A stretch of 64,000 nt of DNA. Origin: DATJLY01 sp963729295 (GTDB taxonomy: Bacteria; Pseudomonadota; Alphaproteobacteria; ATCC43930; CGMCC-115725). The notes beneath the pieces are model-generated. The model saw only the letters and a list, made by a program, of their open reading frames with translations. It searched no databases and was not told where the DNA came from. The stretch lies in assembly GCA_963729295.1 (NCBI GenBank), contig CAVSNJ010000026.1:124001-188000 (forward strand), given 5' to 3'. A program made the position numbers and the translations under genes. Each line of letters begins with the position of its first letter. Position 1 is the first letter of the stretch. Of this stretch, positions 25,735-33,798 are shown in pieces.

Positions 25735-26531
25735 ATCGCCTCACGCCGTTCCTCGCCGCCATGCTCGCGCTCGGGCTCTTCTTTCTTTATGCGCCGATCG
25801 TCTCGGTCATCGTCTATTCGTTCAACGCCTCGCGCCTCGTCACCGTGTGGGCCGGATTCTCGACGCACTGGTATGCCGAGCTGGCAAAGAACGACCAGAT
25901 CCGCGCCGCGGCGCTCGTGAGCCTCGAAGTGGCGCTGCTGTCGGCGAGCGCGGCGCTCGTCCTCGGCACGCTTGCGGGCCATGCGCTCGCGCGGCACCGG
26001 CGCTTTCGCGGCCGGGCCGTGTTCGCGACGCTCGCGACCGCGCCGCTCGTGATGCCCGAAGTCATCACCGGCCTGTCGTTGCTGCTGCTGTTCGTGGCGC
26101 TCGAGCAATGGACCGGCTGGCCCCGGGGGCGCGGCGTCTTCACCATCGTCATCGCGCACGCGACGATCGGCCTCGCCTATGTCGCGGTCGTGGTCGAGGC
26201 GCGGCTCGCGGCGTTCGACCGCTCGCTCGAGGAGGCGGCGCTCGATCTCGGTGCCACCCCCGCCACGGTGTTCCTGGCGATCACGCTGCCGCTCATCGCG
26301 CCCGCGCTCGTCGCCGGGTGGCTCCTCGCTTTCACCCTCTCGCTCGACGATTTGGTGCTCGCGAGCTTCACCTCGGGCCCGGCGTCCAGCACCTTGCCGA
26401 TGGTGATTTTCTCGAGCGTGCGGCTCGGCGTCTCGCCGCAGGTGAACGCGCTCGCGACCATCATCGTCGTGATCGTGGCCGCCGCCGTGACGGTGGCGGC
26501 GCGGTTGATGGCCGCGCGTCAGGACTCGTAG
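25728..26531 (+). CDS. potI: Polyamine ABC transporter permease, PotI/PotC type
   Basis: The 267-residue membrane protein has six helices, an early IVSVIVYSFNASRLVTVWAGFS as in PotI/PotC, and the EAA loop EEAALDLGATPATVFLAITLPLIAP. The segment SLDDLVLASFTSGPASSTLPMVIFS is diagnostic of this subfamily. It should pair with PotH (17618) to form the polyamine channel, but 8.1 kb of foreign genes separates them. It overlaps the MPE gene start-to-stop and converges on apt, overlapping it by 13 bases. Confidence 0.94.
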   Translation: MVNRLTPFLAAMLALGLFFLYAPIVSVIVYSFNASRLVTVWAGFSTHWYAELAKNDQIRAAALVSLEVALLSASAALVLGTLAGHALARHRRFRGRAVFATLATAPLVMPEVITGLSLLLLFVALEQWTGWPRGRGVFTIVIAHATIGLAYVAVVVEARLAAFDRSLEEAALDLGATPATVFLAITLPLIAPALVAGWLLAFTLSLDDLVLASFTSGPASSTLPMVIFSSVRLGVSPQVNALATIIVVIVAAAVTVAARLMAARQDS

Positions 26532-27034
26532 GCGAGGATCGAGGCGAACGGCACGTCGAGTTTCTTGCGCCCGCCGAGGAAGCACAATTCGATGATGCAG
26601 GCGCTGGCGACGACGTTTCCGCCGACCTTGCGGCACAGGCTGATCGCCGCCGCCATGGTCCCGCCCGTCGCCAGGAGATCGTCGAGCACGGCGACGCGCT
26701 TGCCGGCGGGGATCGCATCGGCCTGGATCTCGATCGTGTCGGTGCCGTATTCGAGATCGTAGGTGAAGGGGACGGTGGCGCCCGGCAGCTTGCCGCGCTT
26801 CCGGATCATGACGAAGCCGCAATTGAGGGTGAAGGCCAAGGGCGCCGCGACCAGGAATCCGCGCGATTCGATGCCGACCAGCAGTTCCGGCCGGTGCGGG
26901 CGCAGCGCCTCGGCGAGCTGGTGCACCGTCTCGTGCCAAGCGCCGGCATGTGCCAGAAGCGTCGAAATGTCGTAGAACAGGATGCCGGGCTTGGGGAAAT
27001 CCGGCACGCTGCGGATATGCTGCTTCAGGTCCAT
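26519..27034 (-). CDS. apt: Adenine phosphoribosyltransferase
   Basis: The 171-residue enzyme salvages adenine by transferring it to PRPP to make AMP. The PRPP loop is VAVLDDLLATGGTMAAAI, the ESRGF flap motif is at GIESRGFLVAA, and the N terminus MDLKQHIRSVPDFPKPGILFYDIS is typical. Length is standard. It is a single gene; the divergent MlaE gene starts 100 bases away at 27135. Confidence 0.97.
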   Translation of the reverse strand: MDLKQHIRSVPDFPKPGILFYDISTLLAHAGAWHETVHQLAEALRPHRPELLVGIESRGFLVAAPLAFTLNCGFVMIRKRGKLPGATVPFTYDLEYGTDTIEIQADAIPAGKRVAVLDDLLATGGTMAAAISLCRKVGGNVVASACIIELCFLGGRKKLDVPFASILAYES

Positions 27035-27134
27035 CTCTGCCTCGTTCGGCCGGCCTCGGACGGGTTATATGTGCTTCCGATTCGCCGCTCAACCGCTGTG
27101 GCGTTGAGGGCGCGCTCTCGATAGAAGGGGGCCG

Positions 27135-28268
27135 ATGACGGCCGCATGGATCGAGCCGGAAGGCGATGGCGACGCGCTCGTGCTGCGCGCGGGCGGCGAG
27201 TGGTCGCTGGCCGGCGCCGCGGTGCTCGACCAGCGCCTCGGCGCCCTGCGCGTGCCGCCGGCGCGGCGCGTCAGCATCGACCTTGGCGCGATCGAGGCGC
27301 TCGACACGGCCGGCGCCTGGCTCGTGCTGCGGCTCGAGCGGGCCTTGAAGGCGCGCGGCAGCGAGGTCAGGATCGACAATCTCGCGCGCGAACTCGAGCC
27401 GCTGCTGCGCCAGGTCGAGAAGGGACCGGAGACGGTCGTGCAGCCGCCGCGGCGCAGGGTCCATCACCGCCTCATCGACTTCGTGGCCTATCTCGGTGCC
27501 GCGACGCTCGATCTGCTGCACACGGCGGCGGGGATCTTCGCGTTTTTGGGCGTCGTCGTCGTAACGACCCTGCGCGCGCTTCTGAAGCCGCGGCGGATCA
27601 GGTTGACCTCGCTCGTCTCGCACATGGAGCGGACCGGATTCTCGGCGATGCCGATCGTCGGGCTCCTGTCGTTCCTGATCGGCGTCGTGACGGCCTATCA
27701 GGGCGCCGACCAGCTCAGCCGGTTCGGCGCGCAAATCCTGACGGTCGATCTGCTCGCGCTGGGTTATCTGCGCGAGCTGGGCGGGCTGCTGACGGCGGTG
27801 ATCGTCGCCGGCCGCTCGGGCAGCGCCTTCACCGCGGAACTGGGCGCGATGCAGGTGCGCGAGGAAATCGACGCCTTGAAGACGCTGGGGCTCGATCCGA
27901 TCGAGGTTCTGGTCCTGCCGCGGCTTTTCGGGCTGATGCTGACCCTGCCGCTCCTCACCTTCTACGCCAACGCCATTGGGCTTCTGGGCGGTGCGCTGAT
28001 GTGCTGGCTCGTGCTCGGCATCCCGCTCCCCGTCTTCACGCAGGAGCTGCACCAGGCGGTGAGCCTGTGGAGCGTCTGGCTCGGCATCATCAAGGCACCG
28101 TTCTTCGCCGCCTCCATCGCGCTCATCGGCTGCTACGAAGGCCTCACGGTCGAGCGCAGCGCCGAAAGCGTCGGCCGCCACGCGACCCGCTCGGTCGTGC
28201 AATCGATCTTCGCCGTGATCGTCATCGATGCCGCTTTCTCGATCCTCTTCTCCTGGCTCCACATCTGA
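27135..28268 (+). CDS. mlaE: MlaE-family ABC permease with N-terminal STAS domain
   Basis: The 377-residue inner-membrane protein fuses a STAS domain (residues 1-95, with ALDTAGAWLVLRL) to an MlaE permease. The permease has ERTGFSAMPIVGLLSFLIGVV, GGLLTAVIVAGRSGSAFTAELGAM and the EIDALKTLGLDPIEVLVLPR coupling loop. In the Mla system this protein sits between the MlaD hexamer and MlaF ATPase and moves phospholipids between the two membranes. The STAS fusion replaces the separate MlaB of enterics. It begins an operon with mlaF, mlaD and a lipoprotein gene. Confidence 0.95.
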   Translation: MTAAWIEPEGDGDALVLRAGGEWSLAGAAVLDQRLGALRVPPARRVSIDLGAIEALDTAGAWLVLRLERALKARGSEVRIDNLARELEPLLRQVEKGPETVVQPPRRRVHHRLIDFVAYLGAATLDLLHTAAGIFAFLGVVVVTTLRALLKPRRIRLTSLVSHMERTGFSAMPIVGLLSFLIGVVTAYQGADQLSRFGAQILTVDLLALGYLRELGGLLTAVIVAGRSGSAFTAELGAMQVREEIDALKTLGLDPIEVLVLPRLFGLMLTLPLLTFYANAIGLLGGALMCWLVLGIPLPVFTQELHQAVSLWSVWLGIIKAPFFAASIALIGCYEGLTVERSAESVGRHATRSVVQSIFAVIVIDAAFSILFSWLHI

Positions 28269-29037
28269 GCCGGTGCTCCGCCTCGGCGGGCTCGCGACCC
28301 GGATCGAGGGGCGCGTCCTGCAGCGCGGCATCGATCTCGAGCTGCGGCGCGGCGAGGTGCTGGGCGTGGTCGGCGCCTCGGGCGCGGGAAAATCCGTGCT
28401 GCTGAAGACCGTGATCGGACTGCTGCCCGCCGCCGCGGGCACGATCGAGATCTTCGGCCAGAACCTCGCGACGCTCGATGAAGCGCGGCGCGAGCGGCTC
28501 GGCACGCGCTGGGGCGTGCTGTTCCAGGACGGCGCGCTCTTCAGCTCGCTCACGGTCGGCGAGAACGTCGCCGTGCCCTTGAAGGAACGCCTCCGCCTGC
28601 CGCCCGAGCTGCTGCGCGAGCTCATCGTGATGAAGCTCGCGCTCGTGGGGCTGGCGCCGGACACGTGCGAGCTCTATCCCGCCGCGCTCTCGGGCGGGAT
28701 GCGCAAGCGCGCGGCCTTGGCCCGCGCGCTGGCGCTCGATCCGCCGCTCCTCTTCCTCGACGAGCCGACCGCCGGGCTCGACCCGATCGGCGCGGCCGAG
28801 TTCGACGCGCTCGTGCACGACTTGAAGGAGAGCCTCGACCTCACCGTGTTCATGGTGACGCACGACATCGACAGTCTCGTCGCGGTCGCCGACCGAATCG
28901 CGGTGCTGATCGACAACGGCCTCAGGATCGGCACAATGGACGACATGCTGCGCGACAAAGACCCATGGATCCATGCCTATTTCCACGGTCCGCGCGGCCG
29001 CGCCGCGTCCGGCCATCACGGCGAGCCAGGCGCATAG
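28228..29037 (+). CDS. mlaF: MlaF-type ABC ATPase
   Basis: The 269-residue ATPase has Walker A GASGAGKSVLLK, signature LSGGMRKRAALARAL, Walker B LLFLDEPTAGLD and switch His in MVTHDID. It powers the MlaE permease. ATG 28228 overlaps the mlaE end by 41 bases; GTG 28273, just after the mlaE stop, is an alternative, but the longer form keeps the SEPVLRL lead-in usual for MlaF. It is followed by mlaD after three bases. Confidence 0.94.
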   Translation: MPLSRSSSPGSTSEPVLRLGGLATRIEGRVLQRGIDLELRRGEVLGVVGASGAGKSVLLKTVIGLLPAAAGTIEIFGQNLATLDEARRERLGTRWGVLFQDGALFSSLTVGENVAVPLKERLRLPPELLRELIVMKLALVGLAPDTCELYPAALSGGMRKRAALARALALDPPLLFLDEPTAGLDPIGAAEFDALVHDLKESLDLTVFMVTHDIDSLVAVADRIAVLIDNGLRIGTMDDMLRDKDPWIHAYFHGPRGRAASGHHGEPGA

Positions 29038-29040
29038 GCG

Positions 29041-29991
29041 ATGGAAACCCGGGCCCCTTATGTCGCGGTCGGCGCCTTCGTGGTGCTGCTCATCGCCGGA
29101 TTGGTGGTGGCGGTCTTGTGGTTCGCGCAGGTCCAGTTCCGCGAGCAGCTGACCTATTACGACATCTTTTTCCAGGGCTCGGTCACCGGCCTCACGGTCG
29201 GCTCGACGGTGCGCGACAACGGCATCCCGGTCGGTCGCGTCGCCGAGGTCCGGCTCGACCCGTCCGACCCGTCGCGCGTCCGGGTCACGGTCGAGCTCCA
29301 GGGCGCCATCGTCGTCAAGACCGACACGGTCGCGGCGCTCGAATTGCAGGGGCTCGCCGGCGGCGTCTATGTCAATCTCACCGGCAGCACGCGCGAGTCG
29401 CCGGATCTCGAGCTCAAGCCCGGCGAGCGCTATCCCGTCATCGCCTCGCGCCAGTCGGGGCTCGAGCAGCTCGTGAACGCGGCGCCCGAGCTTCTGTCGC
29501 GGGCCATCGCATTGACCGACCAGCTGCGCCAGGTGCTGAGTCCGGAGAACGTGCAGGCGATCTCCGCGTCGATCGCCAATTTCCGCAAGTTGAGCGATGT
29601 CGCGGCCGGCCGCAGCGGCGAGATCGACGCCGCGATCGACAGCGGCGCCCAGACTTTGGAGGGACTGCGCAACACGCTCAATTCCGCGAACGGCATTCTC
29701 ACCTCGCTGAAGCAGCTCATGGCGCCCGAGGGCGGTGTGCCGGCGACGGTCCAAGAGATCGACGAGGCCGCGCACAGCTTCGCCGAACTTGCCCAGCATC
29801 TCGACGCGCTCGTCGCCGAGAACCGGCCGCAGATCGACGAGCTGACGCATCACAGCGTTCCCGAGTTCGATCAGCTCGTGCAACAGACGCGGGCCTTGGA
29901 GCAGCAGTTGTCGCGCCTCGCCGACACGATCGAGCGCGATCCGTCGCGCATTCTCTTTGGCGAGCGCCGCGAAGGGTATCGCCCGCAATGA
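29041..29991 (+). CDS. mlaD: MlaD-family MCE-domain lipid transport protein
   Basis: The 316-residue protein has one N-terminal membrane helix (GAFVVLLIAGLVVAVLWF), an MCE domain with FQGSVTGLTVGSTVRDNGIPVGRV and LELQGLAGGVYVNL, and a long coiled-coil-like C terminus rich in Leu/Ala. MCE proteins form hexameric rings that carry phospholipids across the periplasm. Its length exceeds E. coli MlaD (183 residues), as in other Alphaproteobacteria. It is the third gene of the operon. Confidence 0.94.
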   Translation: METRAPYVAVGAFVVLLIAGLVVAVLWFAQVQFREQLTYYDIFFQGSVTGLTVGSTVRDNGIPVGRVAEVRLDPSDPSRVRVTVELQGAIVVKTDTVAALELQGLAGGVYVNLTGSTRESPDLELKPGERYPVIASRQSGLEQLVNAAPELLSRAIALTDQLRQVLSPENVQAISASIANFRKLSDVAAGRSGEIDAAIDSGAQTLEGLRNTLNSANGILTSLKQLMAPEGGVPATVQEIDEAAHSFAELAQHLDALVAENRPQIDELTHHSVPEFDQLVQQTRALEQQLSRLADTIERDPSRILFGERREGYRPQ

Positions 29992-29998
29992 GATCGCA

Positions 29999-30604
29999 AT
30001 GAGAATTTGGGCGCTCGTCCTCGCAGCGGTGGCGCTGGCGTCGTGCGGCAGCGTGCTGCCGCAGCCGGCGCCGCCGCCGCAACTCTACCGCCTGACGCCG
30101 CTGCCGCCGGCGCAAGGTGCCGTCGCTCCGCTCGACGTGCAGCTCGCGGTCGAGCTGCCGGCGGCGCCCGCCTCGCTCGACATCGAGCGGATCGCGCTGA
30201 CGCGAAGCCCGCTGCGGCTCGACTATTTCGCCAACGCCGCGTGGAGCGACCGCGCGCCGGCGATGATCCAGTCGCTCATCGTCGCGTCGTTGACCGATGC
30301 CGGGCGCATCCGCGTCGTGATGCGCTCGTCGGGCGAAATGCGCTCGGACGCGACGCTCGCGATCGATCTCGAGCGCTTCGATGCCGACTACGAGGTCGCG
30401 GGGCCGCCGGAGATCCACGTGCGGCTCGTCGCCCGCCTCGTGCAAGAGCGCAGCGCGATCGCCGTCCGCACCTTCGACGCAACCGCGCGGCCGCCGAAGA
30501 ACGACACCAGCGACATCGTCGCGGCCTTCGATTCGGCGTTCCACGCCGTGCTCGGCGAGCTTGTGCCGTGGACGGCCGATCAGCTCGCGGCGATGAAGCG
30601 ATGA
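29999..30604 (+). CDS. ABC-type transport auxiliary lipoprotein (PqiC/DUF330-like)
   Basis: ATG 29999 starts a 201-residue lipoprotein (MRIWALVLAAVALASCGS; lipobox LASC). The mature part begins with a proline-rich linker, then YRLTPLPPAQGAVAPL, PLRLDYFANAAWSDRAPAMIQSL and HVRLVARLVQERS, the pattern of the PqiC/DUF330 family. These proteins sit in the outer membrane and dock MCE transporters. It follows mlaD by seven bases, and its stop overlaps the next start (ATGA). Confidence 0.9.
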   Translation: MRIWALVLAAVALASCGSVLPQPAPPPQLYRLTPLPPAQGAVAPLDVQLAVELPAAPASLDIERIALTRSPLRLDYFANAAWSDRAPAMIQSLIVASLTDAGRIRVVMRSSGEMRSDATLAIDLERFDADYEVAGPPEIHVRLVARLVQERSAIAVRTFDATARPPKNDTSDIVAAFDSAFHAVLGELVPWTADQLAAMKR

Positions 30605-31374
30605 GCGCCGCGCGCGAATTCAAAGGCCTCGGCCGCGCCGCGCTCGAGGCGATGCGCCAGGGCGGCGAGGCGATGCGGGCGGCCGAGCGCGCGCTCGCGG
30701 CCCACGGCAGCAGCGTCGTCGTGGCGGCGCTCGGCGGCGCGCCGTCGTGCGAGCCGTGGCAGCATTATCCGGCGGGCGACGTCTATGACCCGCGCTCGCA
30801 CGCGCAATTCTTCTATCACGCGCATCCCGAGGGCGAGCGCGGCCCCGGCGAGCACGGCCATTTCCACCTCTTCCTGCGCGCCGGCGGCATGGCGCCGGGA
30901 ACGCGCCCGCTGGTGCTGCCGGAGCTGGTGATCGCGGGCGCGGCGCCGCCGACCTCCTCGCCCTCGGCGCCCGAGCCGCATGCCGGCGAGGACGGCGAAT
31001 GGTGCCACATCGTGGCGCTGGCGATGACCGCCGGCGGCGCGCCGATCCGGCTCTTCACCACGAACCGCTGGGTCACGGGCGAGACCTGGTATCGCGCCGC
31101 CGATGTCATAGCGATGCTCGACCGCTTCGCCGTCGCCGAGAGCAAGCCCGGCGCGCACCTCAACCGCTGGGTCGATGGCGCCGCGCGCTTCTTCCGGCCG
31201 CAGATCGCGCACCTCATCGCCGAGCGCGACGAGGCGGTGATGAGCTGGCGGCGGCGGCGGCGCGGCAAGGCGCATGTGTTCGAGGACCGCCGCCTCGAAG
31301 TCACGTCCGCGCTCGATGTGTCGCTCGAGGCGCAGTTCGCCGCGATCGAGGCGGCCTTGGGCGCGGCGGCGTGA
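30601..31374 (+). CDS. Uncharacterised protein, possibly DUF6969
   Basis: The 257-residue cytoplasmic-looking protein has WQHYPAGDVYDPRSHAQFFYHAHPEG, GEHGHFHLFLRAGGM, WCHIVALAMTAGGAPIRLFTTNRWVTGETW and a C-terminal VMSWRRRRRGKAHVFEDR. Clustered His residues (HAHPEG, HGHFH) could bind metal. I recall a family called DUF6969 with this layout, but the assignment is from memory. It is coupled to the Mla lipoprotein gene by a four-base overlap, which suggests envelope context without proving it. It ends four bases from the convergent AAA ATPase gene. Confidence 0.75.
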   Translation: MSAAREFKGLGRAALEAMRQGGEAMRAAERALAAHGSSVVVAALGGAPSCEPWQHYPAGDVYDPRSHAQFFYHAHPEGERGPGEHGHFHLFLRAGGMAPGTRPLVLPELVIAGAAPPTSSPSAPEPHAGEDGEWCHIVALAMTAGGAPIRLFTTNRWVTGETWYRAADVIAMLDRFAVAESKPGAHLNRWVDGAARFFRPQIAHLIAERDEAVMSWRRRRRGKAHVFEDRRLEVTSALDVSLEAQFAAIEAALGAAA

Positions 31375-31378
31375 GCGC

Positions 31379-33292
31379 TCAGATCGTGCCGCGCTGCACC
31401 GCCTCGGCGACGAGCACGTAGTTGCGGAACATGTGGCTGCAGAACTGGTAGCGGGGCCCCGCGACGGTGACGATGCGGCGCAGCACGCTGCCGCGCTCGG
31501 GCTCGGTGAGCTTCTTCAGCGGATATTGCAGCGCGAGCAGCGAGCCCTCGCCCTCAGAGGGCGGCCCGGCCGCCGCCACGTCGGCCGCGGTGAAGGTGCC
31601 GAACTCGTCGGACTGCGCGCGCGCGGCGTGGTGGAGCACGTCCTGGAACGCGTTTTCCGCCGGCATGCCGACGGCGAGGCCATAGGCTTCCTTGACGCGC
31701 GTTTCCGCCTCCTCGGCGGCGCGCTCGACGGCGTAGCGCAGATCCTCGCGCGCGACCTCGCGCGAGCCGCGGCGCACGGCGTTGCGCGCGGCGTAGAGGC
31801 AGAGAAGCTGCGCCTGGTACGGCAGGCCTTGCGCGAAGTCGACGATCGCCGCGCGCATCTCGGGCGCGAAGGCGAGGCCGGCATGCGCCTCGCCCGCGGA
31901 TATCAGGCCTTCGAGATCGCGCCGCGACATCATCGGCATCGGCACGGTGACGAGCGTGCGCTGGAGCGAGGGATGCTTGCCGAAGAGGTCGCGCACGTCG
32001 TCGGCGACGCCGATCAGGATGAGCGTCACCGGCACGGCCGCGTCCGACATGTTCTTGATGAGCTCCGCGAGCTTCGCCTTCACGTCCTCGCTGGTGACGC
32101 GGTCGTATTCGTCGATGAGGAAGATCGCGTGGCGGTCGTGGATGCGCGCGAAGGCCGCCACGAGATCGCTGATCGCGAACGGTCCCTCGGGCAGGAGCTG
32201 CGCGAAATTCTCGACCCGCCGGCTGCCGAGGCCCAACCCCTCGGCCATGAGCGTCGTCGGCACGCGGCGCAGGAAATTCCTGAAGATCTCCTCGAAGCTC
32301 ACGCCCGAGCTGCACGCGTATTGCAGGATGAAATAGCCCGCCGCGCTCGCCTTGCCGGCGAGGATGTTGCAGAGCGAGGTCTTGCCGCTGCCGCGCTCGC
32401 CATAGACGACGACGTGCGCGCGCTCCTCCTCGATCGCGGCGATGACGCGCTGCATCTCGCGGAAGCGGCCGGAGAAGAGGGCGGCGTCGTGCTTCGGCCG
32501 CGTCGGCGTGAAGGCATCGCGCAGGAGCGCGTGCACCTTCATCGCATCCTCGGAGCCCTTGGGCCTGCCGCGCGCCCACGACGGACCGGGCGCGGTCAGC
32601 GTGAAGGCGGCGGGATCGGGCTCGGCCTTGGGCCGCGCCGCTTTCGCCGCGGGGGCGGGCGCGGACACGGGCGGGCGGCGCGGGCCGATGCGGAACTCGA
32701 AGGTGGCGCGGCGCTCGGCGGGCGGCGGCTCGCGCGAGGCCGGAGGCGGCGGCTCGTAGCGTTCGGGGGGTGCTGCTTCGCGGCGCTCGCGCGGAGGCGC
32801 ATCGCGGCGCGCGAGCTCGATCGGCTCGTGGCGCTGGGCGGCCGGCGCGACGAGGTGGCGCGGCGGCGGCGGCGGGATCGAAGCGACCGGCGGCGGCGGT
32901 GGCGGCGCAGTCTCGATGAGCGGCGGCGGCGCAGTCTCGATGAGCGGTGGCGGCGCAGTCTCAATGAGCGGCGGCGGCGCAGTCTCGATGCGCGGCGGCG
33001 GCGCGGTCTCGATGCGCGGCGGCGGCGCAGTCTCGATGAGCGGTGGCGGCGCAGTCTCGATGCGCGGCGGCGGCGCGTCGTGGCGCACGAGCTGCGGCCG
33101 CAAGACGAACGCACTCGACGGCAGCACGCGGCCCGCTGCGGCGGCACGCGGCGGCGGCGGCAAAGCCGGGCCGTCGCGCAGCATGATGCCGGCGCGGCCG
33201 AGATCGAGCACGCCCGCTTCGGCCAATGGATCGTCATTCGCCTCCGGCGTGGCGTTGCGGCGGCGGAGAAACCAGCTTCTCGAATTTGACAT
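31379..33292 (-). CDS. AAA-family ATPase with proline-rich octapeptide-repeat N terminus
   Basis: The 637-residue protein has two parts. Residues 1-235 are low-complexity, including seven tandem IETAPPP(L/R)-type octapeptides at 77-131 and other Pro/Arg-rich stretches. Residues 250-637 are a P-loop ATPase: Walker A GERGSGKTS (298-306), Walker B AIFLIDEYDR (389-398) and a TLILIG sensor strand. No signal peptide or membrane helix is seen. It resembles stand-alone AAA proteins such as ExeA/TniB-like ATPases, but no partner is recognisable. I prefer ATG 33292 over the GTG at 33298. Function unknown. Confidence 0.8.
   Translation of the reverse strand: MSNSRSWFLRRRNATPEANDDPLAEAGVLDLGRAGIMLRDGPALPPPPRAAAAGRVLPSSAFVLRPQLVRHDAPPPRIETAPPPLIETAPPPRIETAPPPRIETAPPPLIETAPPPLIETAPPPLIETAPPPPPPVASIPPPPPRHLVAPAAQRHEPIELARRDAPPRERREAAPPERYEPPPPASREPPPAERRATFEFRIGPRRPPVSAPAPAAKAARPKAEPDPAAFTLTAPGPSWARGRPKGSEDAMKVHALLRDAFTPTRPKHDAALFSGRFREMQRVIAAIEEERAHVVVYGERGSGKTSLCNILAGKASAAGYFILQYACSSGVSFEEIFRNFLRRVPTTLMAEGLGLGSRRVENFAQLLPEGPFAISDLVAAFARIHDRHAIFLIDEYDRVTSEDVKAKLAELIKNMSDAAVPVTLILIGVADDVRDLFGKHPSLQRTLVTVPMPMMSRRDLEGLISAGEAHAGLAFAPEMRAAIVDFAQGLPYQAQLLCLYAARNAVRRGSREVAREDLRYAVERAAEEAETRVKEAYGLAVGMPAENAFQDVLHHAARAQSDEFGTFTAADVAAAGPPSEGEGSLLALQYPLKKLTEPERGSVLRRIVTVAGPRYQFCSHMFRNYVLVAEAVQRGTI
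32907..33074. repeat. Seven tandem 24-bp repeats inside the AAA ATPase gene
   Basis: The unit GCAGTCTCGATGAGCGGCGG begins at 32907, 32931, 32955, 32979, 33003, 33027 and 33051, exactly 24 bases apart, with a few substitutions. It encodes the octapeptide repeats on the minus strand. Because the period is a multiple of three, copy number can change without breaking the frame. Confidence 0.9.
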
Positions 33293-33453
33293 AGGCACAC
33301 GCGGCTGATGCGGTTGAACCCTGCCCTACCCTTGGTCGAACGCGCTGATCGGGCAGGCTACGCAGCGGTTTAACGGCCGCGGCCCGGAATGGTTCACGAA
33401 GCCCCGAAAATACCGCGCCAGCGCCGCAAACGGCGCGGCGACGGGCGTCCCGC

Positions 33454-33795
33454 CTAGCGTTGCGCGCGAAGTCCGGCCGCCGCAAAGCGCCCGCGCAGAA
33501 CGCGCATGGGAAGCCACGCGAGGAGATAAAACAGCAGCGGCGCGAGGATGAAGAGGACGGATTTCGCCTGCTCCTGGCGCAGCAGAAGCTGCGCCGCCTC
33601 GCCGCCTTCGGCCAGGCACGTGACCGCGGCCGGGCCGACGCGCTGGCCGCAGCGCTCGGAGAGATAGCTCGAAACGATCGTGAGGCGGCCCTCGACCCGG
33701 ATGGTGTCGCCGAATTGCGGATAGAGGCGCCACGTCATCGCCAGCATCCACAGTGCGGCGAGGGTTAAGAACAGGCGCAGGCTCGCGCGCGGCAT
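33454..33795 (-). CDS. Small membrane protein with two helices
   Basis: The 113-residue protein has a first helix (LRLFLTLAALWMLAMTW), a periplasm-facing loop with two cysteines (SERCGQRVGPAAVTCLAEGG) and a second helix (AKSVLFILAPLLFYLLAWLPM), then a basic tail. Its start lies three bases after the stop of the FAD monooxygenase upstream in the same orientation, so they probably share a transcript. I do not recognise the family. Confidence 0.6.
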   Translation of the reverse strand: MPRASLRLFLTLAALWMLAMTWRLYPQFGDTIRVEGRLTIVSSYLSERCGQRVGPAAVTCLAEGGEAAQLLLRQEQAKSVLFILAPLLFYLLAWLPMRVLRGRFAAAGLRAQR

Positions 33796-33798
33796 GGT

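Noticed and set aside
25623..28664. 1013-codon frame antisense to pdeM, potI and mlaE, and in part to mlaF; on the same strand as apt but in another frame
   Set aside because: It spans several well-supported genes and shows no conserved domain.
32907..33074. Possible CRISPR array
   Set aside because: The 24-bp units are contiguous without spacers and encode protein octapeptides.
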